The translations under genes were made by a program, and so were the position numbers. From Oikopleura dioica (Eukaryota > Chordata > Appendicularia > Copelata > Oikopleuridae), in contig OU015568.1 of assembly GCA_907165135.1 (NCBI GenBank), forward strand, positions 6,208,501 through 6,272,500: 64,000 nucleotides of DNA, written 5' to 3'. This document shows, in pieces, positions 44,915-56,000 of the stretch. How positions within the stretch are numbered: the first letter of the stretch is position 1; each line of letters starts with the position of its first letter. The notes below the pieces were generated by a model. That model was not told the origin of the DNA, made no database searches, and was given only the letters and a program-made list of their open reading frames with translations.

Positions 44915-47179
44915 ATGGAACGGACAGAAAGTCGGAATCGCTCAAAGCTGCGTGATTTCTACAAATCGCAAGCGCGTGAAAACGCTGAGCTTGTGCGGAA
45001 CCCGCAGTTTAATCTCGACTCGAGTCAGTTTCAAAAGGATCAGTTTATTGACGGCGTTCTCCGGCAAATGCCCCTAGCTGCGTTGCTGCAGAAAGAGAGG
45101 GAAATTGGAAGAGAAATAAGCACTCTCGATCAGAGCATGCAGAGCTTGGTTTACGATAACTACAATAAGTTTATCAAAGCAACAGATACCATCAAACAAA
45201 TGAGGTAAATACACTAATCGAGAAACCAGTAAAAATTCCCAAATAAGGGTCGACTTCAAGGACATAGAAAAATCCATGGACGAGCTCGTCTCCGAAATGT
45301 CCCAAATCTCCAAACTTTCCACAAGCCTCAATTCGAAAATGAAGCCCTGCCGCGAAGAAGTCGCCGATCTCGTCGAGCAACAAGAAACTCTGACTAAAAT
45401 GCAGTTTCTTTTCGAGCTCCCAGCAGAGCTGAAACGAAAAATCGAAGAAGGAGACTTTGAATCGGCGGTGCAAGATTATGTCAAGGCGAATTCGGTGCTG
45501 AGGAATTACGAGAATCACCCTTCTTTCAAATCGATTCAAGAGGAATGCGAGCTGGAGTACAAGTCTTTACTGGAGAAACTTGAGGAGCCATTTTCGAACG
45601 TCGATAGCAAGGAAGAATTACTCATTCGCTGCATTCGGTTATTGGGAAAACTTGAGATTGAAAACAAAACATCGACCCTCGCCCAAGAATTCTTAAAAAC
45701 TCGGATCAAAAAATCAACGCAAAGAACAACAATTTGGAATCTTTTTCTGCTCAGATCAGTGCCGTCCTCGCAGAGATTTGCGTGAGCATCACTTCATTCA
45801 AAAACATCTTTCAATCGAAGAATTTGGAATCATCCCTTGTAGCACAGCACGCTCATCAATCCTTGAAAGGTCACGTGAACGATATTCTCGAAGAATTAAC
45901 GGATGATTTTTCTGAGATTCTCGTGACCAATGATCTCTCTGATGACCAGCTTTCGACGTCCCTTGATCTTTGGTATTCCAAGCTTTCCGCGACCGCCCAA
46001 ATCTTGCCAGAACTCAACTTGACCGGAAGATCAGAAGAACTCGTCGTCAATCAAGCGAAGATCCGACACGATTCGATCAAAAAATCGTTGTTTATGAAGC
46101 TAGAAGAAGAAATCTTAAACATCGAGAAATCCGAGTCTCCTGGAGCAACAAATGCATCAATTTTAAATCTGATTCAAGAATCGCAACACCAACTGGATAA
46201 ATTCTTCACGATGTCGAAATCATACAGCCAAATTGAATACTTCTTGGTCGAATGGAATGACATGACTAAAACTCTCCGGTAAGCTTGCATCTTCGATATG
46301 TATTCGAACGAGAATTCTAGTGTCGATGCAGTTGAACACATCGCATCATTTTGCCAGAAAACTCTTCAGACAGCTCATCCAGCTCTTCTATTTCCCCTTT
46401 CTTCTTTAGCAAGTATTTGGTCAGAAACAACCGTCGACCAATGTATCGAACGCAAGGATCGCCAAACCGTAAATCGATTGAAAATCAGCTTCAGTCAAAT
46501 TTGCTCGGCCGCGCTGAAAGAGCTCGTTCTCATCAGAGGTTGCCACTGTGCTGAACTTATTCATCGGAGCGTCATGGCCAAGGGTGAGTCTTCCTAGATT
46601 TCCAGACAATCTAACCAGCTATGCTTCTGTAGACTGGCTGAATACATCTGAGCCACGAGGACCCCGACCGATAGTCAAAACATTCATCGACGAAATTCGA
46701 AAAATAGACGAAGAATGCTCAAAATTTATGCGCCAAGGTGTTCGCCCAGCCAAATCGACCCGCTCTGGCTCCATGAGAATCGAAACCCTTTCCCAGCGCT
46801 CTAATTTGAATATTCAAAGACTCTTCACGGACAAAATTGAAATCTACGATGTTGTGCAATCAACAACGATTTCAGTCACATCTGGCATTATTAAAATTGC
46901 GCTGAAGGCGATGCTCGAAAGTGTGAGACTGAAGACTTTTAGCTCTTACGGATTACAGCAGATTCAAGGTAAATTACGATGGAAATGGAATTTTACAGGC
47001 CATTTTTAGTCGATTTATCGTGTCTCCATCACATTCTCTGGCGATATTGCGAAGATGAAAGTCACATGAGCACAATTTCGGACGAAATTCTACAATCTGC
47101 GGCGCTGAGAGCGCTAGAAAGAGAATTAATGGAGGCTGATGTAATCGATCTTATAGTCGAAAAAGCTCAACTCGCCTGA
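44915..47179 (+). CDS. VPS51: VPS51, GARP/EARP tethering complex subunit
   Basis: Exons 44915-45204, 45248-46278, 46321-46584, 46633-46968, 47010-47179. N-terminus NPQFNLDSSQFQKDQFIDGV and LVYDNYNKFIKATDTIKQMR are the conserved Vps51 coiled-coil core; the rest is a helical tether ending DLIVEKAQLA. Length about 695 residues is near the family norm. Within exon 2 the frame shifts at the A5 run 45695-45699; one extra A rejoins TLAQEF to the downstream ESFSAQISAVLAEI frame. Role: retrograde endosome-to-Golgi tethering. Third gene of the likely LisH-ZF/LAGE3/VPS51 operon. Confidence 0.87.
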
Positions 47180-47291
47180 TCTTTTTTGATTTTTCCATGT
47201 TCTTCAACTCTACATCATTCATACTCATTCAATGTGCAATCAAAGTGTGTATTCTTAAAGAAGTTCTGAAAAGCGATGGCTTAAAATAGGG

Positions 47292-48463
47292 TTGTTAAGA
47301 AGTTTTTGCAAAAATGAGATGATATCGGTTCGTCATCCGTTGATTGAGAGCAGACCTACTCCAACATTTTGCGATGTTTGCTACGAGTTCAAAAGAGTTC
47401 TATTTTCCTCTTTTTTCCTTCTTTTTGAACCCAAGAACAGTAATAAAATTGCATTCGGAGTACTGTACAAATGCAAGTCGTGCAATCTCGTCTGCCACAA
47501 GCCCTGCAAAGACCTAATCAAGTTCAGCTGCCAGAATCAGCCTCAAAGTGCGAGGGTTAGTTTTTTACTTGTTGTCCCTTTTTCATCCGTTTTTAGGAAA
47601 ATCAGCAGTTGATGAAATCACCTCCTGAAGAAAAATTCGACACGATCAGAAGGACTTTCTCTAATCCTCAATTAGCCAGTAGACTGGAACGATACAATCA
47701 GACAGTAAAGAACTCTTTCGTCATGCAACTGCGGAAGGATTACAGTTTTACTGGCTACATTCGGGTGGAATTGGAATTGACGAGACCGATTACAGTTTTG
47801 GATGGAAATTTGAACGAACCAGAAGTGAAATATCTTCCGAAAAATACAGTCAAAGCAATTTACCTGACCAGCCAGACAACTGCTAGTCAAGTAGTCAAGG
47901 CGCTTCTTCAAAAGGTAGAAAAAGAATCACTGATTTTTCACTAAAATGTAACTTTTCAAGTTCAAAATCACAAACGACCCGCGAAAATTCATGCTCTGCG
48001 AGCGAATCCAGAAGGGTCGCAAGGGAGAAAGCCACGTTACTATACGGTTAGTAGAACAATGACCACTTTAGCTCAATTCCCGCTCCACTTGAGAGCGGAG
48101 AGATTCAGACTTTCTGAAGTATTGAAGTTTTAGAATCAGAATTCTATTTTTTCAGGCCAATGACGGAGCTGGAGAGACCACTCTTTCTGACACTGCTTTG
48201 GGGAAGTGCCCATTCCGGTCATGGCTTTAGGCTGAAGGATCAACAAGAGGACACGCCGGATTGGTACGACTTTGAGGTGAGAGATTGCTGAAAGAGTACT
48301 GTTCTATTTTTGACAGGAACATGAGCTGACGCAGTTCCTTCGCTTGTACGAAGAAGAAAAGCAAAAAGCGCTAAATGAAGTGAAAGAAGGCTTCGAAGTC
48401 CGCCGCTATCAGATTCACAAGATTTTAAAAGAGCGGAAAGAACCGCTCGTTTCTCCGCTCTAA
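47292..48463 (+). CDS. RASSF: RASSF tumour-suppressor family protein (C1, RA, SARAH)
   Basis: Exons about 47292-47396, 47436-47555, 47597-47914, 47961-48046, 48156-48276, 48317-48463; introns 39-109 nt in phase. C1 zinc finger HPLIESRPTPTFCDVCYEFK ... YKCKSCNLVCHKPC; RA domain with YIRVELELTRPI, TSQTTASQVVKALLQK, FKITNDPRKFMLCERI and LFLTLLWG; SARAH helix DWYDFEEHELTQFLRLYEEE to the end. Closest to vertebrate RASSF1/3/5. Links Ras-type GTPases to MST/Hippo kinases. The start is uncertain: the first true ATG in frame is 47322. The 39-nt first intron is frame-neutral. Confidence 0.9.
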
Positions 48464-48585
48464 TTCTCAGTTATCTCAATTAACTTAAAACTTTCTGCCA
48501 CATTCCCGTATTTTCACTATTTTCTTCACGATTTCTTTGAATAACATGTCTTCCAATCCTCCTAAAACATTCGATTTTATTAAGA

Positions 48586-50210
48586 ATGAATCGAATTGTA
48601 ATATTTTTATATTTTTTAATATCAATTGCTCGCGGAGAAGCAGTTCTGGACCTAAAAAGCTTCAACGAAAAGAAGCTGCAAGAGTATGAAGTCGTTTTAG
48701 TAAATTTTTATGCCGATTGGTGTCGATTTTCTCGACAATTACATCCGATTTTCGAACAGGAAAGGATAATGACCAAGCAATAGCCGATTCTCAGACCCCC
48801 TTCTTCTATCCTCAAAAAGACCGCCACTGTGCTAGAAGAAACCTACCCAGCTGAATCTAAAAAGGTTCTTCTAGCAAGAGTCGATTGCGAAGATCAACAA
48901 GACCTCGCGCAAAAATTCCACATCTCCAAATACCCAACAATCAAGATATTCCACAACGGGCGAATTCTCAAACGAGAATATCGCGGAAATCGATCTCCAG
49001 CTGAGTTCAAAAAGTGAGTCGTTCTCTTCCATGTCTTCAGTGAATAAATGCAATCAGATTCATCGACAACATGCTTGTTGATCCAGTAATACAATTTACA
49101 TCGCTCGAACATGCAAAACAGCTCGAGGACCAACGGCAGAAAGGAATGCTCATTGGATACTTTGAAAAAGAAGATTCGGAGACGTACAAGGTCTTCGCAA
49201 AAGTCGCCAATGTTCTCCAGGACGATTGTGAAGCCATCGTCGGGTTTGGCAACGTTTCTTATCCGGAACGACATACAGGCGAAAATATCGTCTTCAAAGA
49301 TGTTGAAAACGGCAACGCGGTAATTCAAACTAAATTTATTTTCCTTCTATCAACGTTTTCAGCCCGTTTCGGAGGATGTCTTTTTGAACGCGATGCGAAA
49401 TTATCAGCTGTTATTCGATTGGGCGCATGATAAATGCGTTCCAGTTGTGCGGGAAATAACCTTTTTGAATGGAGAAGAATTAACTGAAGAAGGACTGCCA
49501 TTCTTGATACTCTTCCACAAGAAAGAAGACACCAAATCGTTGAAGGAATATTCCAACACGATTTCCCGCACACTCATCGGCCAGAGAGTAATTCTATCTT
49601 ATCTTTCATAATTTTCTAAAAGAAGACTAGAGCAACATAAACTTCCTCCACGCAGATTGCGACCAGTTTTCTCATCCCCTCCACCATCTTGGAAAATCTC
49701 CCGCCGACTGTCCTCTCATTGCTATTGATAGTTTCAAGCACATGTATCTCTATCCAGATTACACCGAAGCGCACAAGGATCAAAAGCTTCTTCAATTTGT
49801 CAAAGACCTGAATTCCGGCAAGCTTCATCGAGAGTTTCATAATGGACCAGGTAATCTAACGTAAAAGAGCCAGTTTCAATTGAATTTAAGATCCAACAGA
49901 GAAACCAGATGAAGATGCTACTGAAGGTATTGAAACAACTGACAGTAATCCTAATTCTGTTGCTTCTGAAACTAAATCAGAAAGTACAGTCGCTCAAGAA
50001 GAACATCAGCCAATTAAAATCGAACCTAGGGAGAAGGGTAACTCTTGGTGTTGTTCAGTTGGTGTCAAACTTTCTTAATAAATATTCTCTTCCATGTTTT
50101 CAACAATCTTTTCAGCCACAATCGCGTTGGAAAAAGAGTCAGTCTTCAAGAAGCTCAAGCCGTCCAAGCATCGCCACTCGTTCCCAAAAGGCGAGCACGA
50201 CGAACTGTAA
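48586..50210 (+). CDS. ERP44: ERp44 thioredoxin-like ER chaperone, HDEL ending
   Basis: Signal peptide MNRIVIFLYFLISIARGEA; thioredoxin domain with active site YADWCRFSRQLHPIF (CRFS as in ERp44), ARVDCEDQQDLAQKFHISKY and LKREYRGNRSP; later domains with DKCVPVVREITFLNGEELTE, LPFLILFHKKEDT, NFLHADCDQF and GKLHREFHNGP; end KGEHDEL. Exons 48586-about 48770, about 48793-49013, 49058-49319, 49363-49587, 49631-49850, 49891-50037, 50116-50210. The first junction needs a GA-AG intron of about 30 nt. Retains Ero1 and immature cargo by mixed disulfides. Start behind ttaag|AATG, 122 nt after RASSF. Confidence 0.92.
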
Positions 50211-50690
50211 CTGCTTCTGTTAATGCAGCGGCACAACCATTGCATGCGTTATTCTTTCAAGAGTTCTTACTCACGGTGCTCAAAAAAGGTGTCAGCCGGA
50301 AAAAAAGCCAGCTTGTTTCGATAGTTCTACTTCTGCTCCAAAAATAACTGCTGTTCCAGACCTTATACCAATATTTCTTCTATCAGCTTCAAGCCTGAAA
50401 GCTTTATGTTTTTATCAATTTTAAGTTTTTCTGTAAATCCAGCCACTGACCAAAAATGCTGTTAGTCTTCTTCATTTCAATACTCGCAAATACTTTTTAG
50501 TTTGATCAATTAAACAATAAGTTTAATACTGTTTGATAATTACTGTTCGAGCAAATGTTGTTCAATTTATTTAATATAAATTCTTATTCTATTTAAATAA
50601 ATGCATTCAATAAAATTCATTCAAGCATATCAAATAAACTCATTGAAGATATAAAAAAAATGATGTGACATCGTTTTCGGATTTTAAAAC
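50211..50690. other. Intergenic
   Basis: AT-rich, ERp44 3' UTR and upstream region of the sorting nexin. No gene. Confidence 0.5.
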
Positions 50691-51708
50691 ATGGAAAACC
50701 TCGGCGAGAGTGAATTGCTAGGAGATGACGGTGATGAAGATGTCTTCGCATACAATCAGCTTGCTTTTGGGAGACTCAGGTGCAGTTTATGATGGAGAAT
50801 GATCTGTTGAATTTTGCTGTTTTAGGCTGGCGGAAGATTCTAATTTACCTACGCAGCTCTACAAACACGTCCAAGTCCGGGTCACCTACAAGCTTGAAAC
50901 TGTAAGTTCCGCTTATCAATCCTACCTTATCATTCCAATCAGAGTCCTTCGAAACACGTGGCTTATCAAATCGAATTTGCCTCAGTCTCCCGCCCGTTCC
51001 AGACGCGCTACTCCTCCCTTGAGCGATTCCACCGGCACATGTGTCGACACTATCCGGAGTTGCGAGAAGAAATTCCATTTCCTAAAAGCGACTTCGAAAG
51101 AACTTCGATCAAGCGGTCATCATGAAGAGGATAGAATTGATTGCGTTGTACTTCGACCACATTCTCAACGGACGAGACTTCAAGTACAGAGATTCTAGTA
51201 CGCTGAAAGACTTTCTCATCCGAGACTTGAGGGAGAAATATAGAAGCGCGCTGAGAAGTGAACTCTTTGAACGTAAGAATCAACAGACATTCCCTTAGTC
51301 TAAGAATTCCCTTCAGAAGCTCTCAACAATCTGATGCCAATCCTAGACCTGCTGGAAATTCTTGAGCTCGTCTGCGCGGATCGCGTTACTGCGCTTACTC
51401 TAATCTGCCTCTGCAACGCGAAATCGGGCCAAGTCGACACTGCGAAAATGTTCTCGCAAAAGACGCTGCAATTCATCACTTCCAATTCAAAAATATTTTC
51501 CGGGAAAAAGTACTCTTCGTTGATTTCAGAGGCGATTTCGGTCGCTGGCAAAGTCTCAAGCCATTCTGAGCTAAATGCGTACCAAGGTATGGCTTCCTTT
51601 TCTCAAATGGCTTTTTACAGTCATTTTCCAGTTTCCTCTGAAATGGACGATGCCGGAACTCCTCGGTCAACTATCTCCACTACCGCCTCTTTTGCCGAGG
51701 AAATTTAA
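50691..51708 (+). CDS. PX-domain sorting nexin, SNX20/21-like
   Basis: Exons 50691-50779, 50826-50901, 50943-51272, 51317-51586, 51632-51708. PX domain about residues 45-145: HVQVRVTYKLET, HVAYQIEFASVSRPFQTRYS, SLERFHRHMCRHYPELREEI and the PFPK loop, then helix IELIALYFDHILNGRDF. A helical C-terminal region (LNNLMPILDLLEILELVCAD, LCNAKSGQVDTAKMF) resembles the PXB domain of SNX20/21. The frame breaks at the A4 run 51084-51087; one extra A makes the PX continuous. Binds endosomal phosphoinositides. Confidence 0.75.
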
Positions 51709-52077
51709 TTAACTGATATATAACTAAACTTCTCTTTTGTCCCTTCTTCTACATCGACCTTTCATTTTCCTATTCGAACAATTTTTAGTTCAAGTTCAAA
51801 AAATCTAAACAGATAATCTTTTTTCATGTGTGATTTTTCAAATACATCATCGGGCTACATCATTCAATTCAACTTCCAGCTCGATTTCTTCATGAATGAG
51901 GACATCGACTTGACCTTTCTTTTCGTATTCTTCAATTTGCTAACAGACAAAAGTGTGTTACTTTTGGGCGTGATTGTGGACTGACTTTTGACCTTGTTGA
52001 CTTTTTGAGCATATTTACTCAATCGATTTTTGCAGGAGCTTGAATTTTATTCATTTCGAACTTCAGGCAGAGAATTT
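51709..52077. other. Intergenic
   Basis: Sorting nexin 3' UTR and AADAC leader; no gene. Confidence 0.5.
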
Positions 52078-52504
52078 ATGAGGAAGCTTGCAGCTATTGT
52101 CTCCCTTCTGGGAGTTTTTCTCCATTCTTTGATTTTCTTCGCGGTATGTTGAAATTTGAGCTTGAAAATGAGCTTGAGTAGGGTGAAAATGCGCCAGATT
52201 ACAGAACTCGCTCGATCATCGCCACTGTAGTTCGGAACAGCTACAGAGTTGCTAATAACCTCCGCCGATTCTGGTCCCTGGACATGGGACTTTGGTGGAT
52301 GCGCGAAATGACTCCTCCTCATAAAAACGCTCATTTCGACTCAGTAGAGGAGACGATTCAGCTGGAGAACTTTGAGATCTTTGTCTGGAGGCACAAAGAC
52401 CTCATGGACGCGCCAGATCAACCGGTTGTATTCTTCTTCCACGGCGGAGGATTTATGATCGGAGACATTCCACTTCATCGGCGTTTTTACTCGTCCATCG
52501 CTGT

Positions 52505-52508
52505 TGAT
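52505..52508. repeat. Target-site duplication TGAT, left
   Basis: TGAT directly before the left LTR; the same four bases follow the right LTR at 58990-58993. They are part of the AADAC codons GTT GAT. Confidence 0.85.
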
Positions 52509-52764
52509 TGAAGGGATCCTAGCTTCTGCTGAATCTCCCACTTCTAGCGTAGTTTGCCTGCTCTCTATATCTGGACGAAGGAAGAAAACGAGTAAAGTAT
52601 CTTTGACGTCTGTATTTCGAGCTGGAGTAAAATAGAGGTTAATTCACGAACTGCGAGAATTACCGAATGAAGAGAAATACACGGCGGCGACCGAGCAAAG
52701 CTCGATCTAGATAAGCAAGTGACCTTAGGGGACGAGGGAGTCTAACGAATCTAAGATCCCAATA
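52509..52764 (-). repeat. LTR (3' LTR of the element)
   Basis: 256 bp from TGAAGGGATCC to ATCCCAATA on the plus strand, equal in length and apparently in sequence to 58734-58989. A short G run (ATGGGGG on the minus strand) precedes it as polypurine tract. Confidence 0.92.
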
Positions 52765-53069
52765 CCCCCATGAGACTGAAACGTCCTCTAAGGCCCAAGT
52801 GTGTGATTTTTGCAGGAGTATAAGCGTAAGATGAGTTACATGGCAGGTTCGAAACGTCGAGGCAGTCTGATTCGCGTTAAAAACCCTTTTGGGAAAAAGC
52901 TTGAATCAGATGCGAAGTTTTCGTGATGTCCGAGCGGTGATGACATGAAGGAGTAGCTGCACATGTAGAAGAACTCAAAATACGTCGGCGACGGTAAACT
53001 GTGATATTTTCCGTACCTTTTCAGGCCCCGGTCGATGAATAGGGGACCTGAGTGGGGCAGTACTTGCGC

Positions 53070-53887
53070 TTAGTCGTATGACTGACCCGAGTTTGTGCCG
53101 ATGTTAAGAGGTTCGACGGGCCTCGTTTCACGGTGTGCTCGTTTTGTATGTTTCGGGAGATGAGCTGCTCCAACTTCGGTTAAAGTCGCATTCGGATCGG
53201 CGCCGGCTGAGTACTGACGATCTGGTGAAGACTTTGGACGGGTTCTTTTCTTGCTGTTTTCAGTTGCTGAGTCCTCAACTACTGTTGAGTTATGTTTATC
53301 GACTGACATATGGCTATTATCGGGCGCAGCAACCTCCGAAATCACTGTAGCATCAGCTGACGTGTCCTCGGCAGTTTCATAGAGAGTACCACCAGAGTAC
53401 CAGCGATCTGACGGCTCGGCTGGAGCTACCGACGAGTCCAAAATAGATGTAGCGGTTGTATCTCCCAGATTTTCCATGTCCAATCGGCGTCTACTTTCCA
53501 AAATAGGTGATAGAGATGATCTTGGCGGTTTTTCCATAGCAACCATCGGAGTCGACGCGACCTGAGAAGATTTCCTCCCCCATGCGACTTCGACCCGGAC
53601 TTTTCCATCGGTTTGGAAGTAGGAACAGGCGATTTTTGTGGGACTTTCGACTTAACGATTTCGGTTAAATGTGGGAATACGTACTCGGCCTCGTAGTAAT
53701 CAATCCAGCGTAAGTCGTGATTTCGTTCTGCGGCGTGAACCACGTGTTCTCGATGGATGAAATCACGTTGTCCTTTCTTATCTTCGACCATGACGACCCA
53801 GTCGTTGCTCGAAACGGCTTTCAGGGGACCTACCCAGCGTTCCTTCTTGCTTTTAGCGTCGGTCAGGTTTTCTCGCTTAATGTACAC
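53070..53887 (-). CDS. Retrotransposon Pol: integrase C-terminal domain and tail
   Basis: Two overlapping frames, 53887-53426 and 53546-53070. The first has a strand-rich GPY/F-like module (KERWVGPLKAVSSNDWVVMV, FIHREHVVHA); the second is a Ser/Thr/Glu-rich tail ending at the stop 53070. The join between them (about 53,560) is another frame change. No transmembrane or fusion-type features that would suggest env. Confidence 0.6.
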
Positions 53888-55269
53888 GACAGCGCCAGCG
53901 GGATTGGTCTCGGCTTAGGCTCGTTTTTCAGCCTGTGCTCCATGGCTCGGTCAGCAGCCTCCATCGCAGTTTTCACAATGGCTTCCGCCGATTTCGCTAA
54001 AGCTCCAACATTGAGACCAAATACCTGAGGTGTTTCCGCTGTCATTTCTGCGCCAGTAGAGTGGGTGAAAGTACTTTTTCGGCCAAACCAAACTTCTCGC
54101 GGTGAAATTTTCGTGCTTTTGTTTTTCACACTATTGAGCGCGCGCATCACGTGGGGAACGCAGTCGGCCCAAGTTTTTCGACCGGAAGATGAGTTGACCA
54201 TGCAGAATAGACTGTTTTTGATAGTCCGATTCGCTCTTTCTGCGAAAGCGTTTGATTGAGGGTGAAATGCGGTACTTATTGTATGTTTTATCTGGTTAAG
54301 CTTACACATTTCGTCAATCACGCTTGCGCAGAAGTGGGTACCTCTGTCACTGTGTAGATGTTTCGGCAAGAAATCCATGGGAAGGAAGACCTTGTAGATG
54401 AGCGCTTTTGCGGCGCAGATAGCAGTGTCGGACCGTGTCGGAATGCACCAAGTGTAGCGAGAGAAAGTGTCCGCCACCACCAAATAATACTTGAATCCGC
54501 CAGCGGGAGGCATACAAGCGAAATCGATCTGAATCGATTCGCCAGCTGTTTTTCCACGACGAAGGGTTCCAAGTGGCGGTTTGGTACGAGTTCCAGCAGA
54601 TCCTTTTCTGCGTAGGCAAGGGACGCAGCTGTGGACGTAGTTAGAAACATCGTCTTGAAATGAAGGCCACCAAACGTCCTCTAATCGCTCTAAAGTCCGC
54701 GGCTCGCCCAGATGACCGGACAAGTCGTGAGCTAGAAAGAGAAAGTGACTTTTTACCGCTTCCGGTACCACCGCCCGCGCGCCAGATTTGAATTGACACA
54801 TCAAGCACCCGGTAGTGTTATCCAGGAACAGAGCTTTTTCCATCTTGAGTAGAGACGATTGTCGGTGGTCGGAGTCCTTCACCAGCGATTTTATGTCCAG
54901 TGGCTCCTTACCAGATTCCAGAAAAGTGATGATTGCACTCAGAGCAGAGTCCTCCCTTTGATAGTCCAGAATGTTATTATAATTCGCTGACACCAACGGA
55001 ATCTCCATTGGCGCCGCGATAGCCTTGACGTTTACCTTATGTATCTTCACCTCTGATAAAGTGATTTTCTCCGGAAACTGATTTTCGTTCCAGAAAGGGA
55101 CGAAGACACGTACTGGTGAATTCTTGTCGATTTCGTACTCGCGACCAACGGGAAACTCGGAGTCGTATCCAAGTGATTTGTCGTCCTCGCCAGGTCTGCG
55201 GCTCATAAAGTCGGCGAATTGATTTTCTGATCCCTTGATGTAGACAATGTGAAAATCGAATTCTTCCAA
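53863..55269 (-). CDS. Retrotransposon Pol: integrase
   Basis: 468 codons. Opens with the end of RNase H (EEFDFHIVYIKGSENQFADF), a linker, the HHCC zinc-binding part (HDLSGHLGEP...CVPCLRRK), and the D,D-35-E core: IQIDFACMP, HSDRGTHFCASV and FAERANR. A small gap to the RNase H frame at 55,270-55,290 is a frame change. Catalyses insertion of the DNA copy. Confidence 0.88.
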   Translation of the reverse strand: MEEFDFHIVYIKGSENQFADFMSRRPGEDDKSLGYDSEFPVGREYEIDKNSPVRVFVPFWNENQFPEKITLSEVKIHKVNVKAIAAPMEIPLVSANYNNILDYQREDSALSAIITFLESGKEPLDIKSLVKDSDHRQSSLLKMEKALFLDNTTGCLMCQFKSGARAVVPEAVKSHFLFLAHDLSGHLGEPRTLERLEDVWWPSFQDDVSNYVHSCVPCLRRKGSAGTRTKPPLGTLRRGKTAGESIQIDFACMPPAGGFKYYLVVADTFSRYTWCIPTRSDTAICAAKALIYKVFLPMDFLPKHLHSDRGTHFCASVIDEMCKLNQIKHTISTAFHPQSNAFAERANRTIKNSLFCMVNSSSGRKTWADCVPHVMRALNSVKNKSTKISPREVWFGRKSTFTHSTGAEMTAETPQVFGLNVGALAKSAEAIVKTAMEAADRAMEHRLKNEPKPRPIPLALSCTLSEKT

Positions 55270-55286
55270 TCGGCTTTGCCATCGGC

Positions 55287-56000
55287 TTATTTTAGAATTC
55301 TTGAACTTCTTTTGTGTAGGAAGATCAAAGATCGGTGGTCTGTGTGAATCTGAAAGAATCTACCTTTCAGGAGCTTTTCCAGTCGCTCGCAGCACCAGAC
55401 AATGCTAAACATTTCCTTTTCTGAAGTGTTCCATTTTCTTTCAGCTTTGTTGAAGGTGTGGGAAATCGCGCTTACTAGGTGCACTCTCCCGCCATACTCT
55501 TGTAGCAGGACGCCACCCGCTGCGTACAGGCTCGCGTCTGTGTAGAGATGAAAAGACTCGTCAAAGTTAGGAAAACTTATGACTGGAGTCTCGGAGAGTC
55601 GTCGTTGAATTTCCTTGAGCGCCAAATCCGCTTCTTTGGTCCACTTGAAACAATTTGTTTCGTTCGCCGAATTTCGAACATCGTTTATGGGCTTCATTCT
55701 GCTCGAGAAGCAACCGGATGAAATAGCTTCGCCCATTTTCGTTTCTAGAAAACCTCGGATCCAATTCAATGACCCGATTAATGAAGCTAACTCCTTTTGG
55801 GAGCGTGGGGTTTCATCTGACGAAGAGCGGAGACTTGCGCAGGGTCCGGTTTGATTCCATCTTCGTTGATGATTCGGCCCAAAAGTGAGCTTCGGATTGT
55901 AGGAAAGAGCACTTTTCGCCCTTGAGTTTAGCGTTAAACTTGCGGAGCGCGATGAATAGGTTTCGGAGAGTGTTATAATAGCAGCTGAAAGTCTTCCCAA
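55287..56000 (-). CDS. Retrotransposon Pol: RT thumb and RNase H
   Basis: Open frame overlapping the end of the previous one; meaningful from about 55,830 on: thumb/tether SLIGSLNWIRGFLE, RNase H FHLYTDASLYAAGGVLLQEY with the catalytic Asp, and TDHRSLIFLHKR. The listed start is not a real initiation site; this is a piece of Pol. Confidence 0.8.
   Translation of the reverse strand: MGRLSAAIITLSETYSSRSASLTLNSRAKSALSYNPKLTFGPNHQRRWNQTGPCASLRSSSDETPRSQKELASLIGSLNWIRGFLETKMGEAISSGCFSSRMKPINDVRNSANETNCFKWTKEADLALKEIQRRLSETPVISFPNFDESFHLYTDASLYAAGGVLLQEYGGRVHLVSAISHTFNKAERKWNTSEKEMFSIVWCCERLEKLLKGRFFQIHTDHRSLIFLHKRSSRILK

Noticed and set aside
1112-47179. Clustering of Jun, RAF and RASSF as a Ras-pathway gene cluster
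   Set aside because: They are far apart, not in one operon and separated by unrelated genes; coincidence is the simpler reading.
53070-53546. Envelope gene of the retroelement
   Set aside because: No signal peptide, membrane segment or cysteine pattern; it reads as a Ser/Thr-rich tail of Pol.
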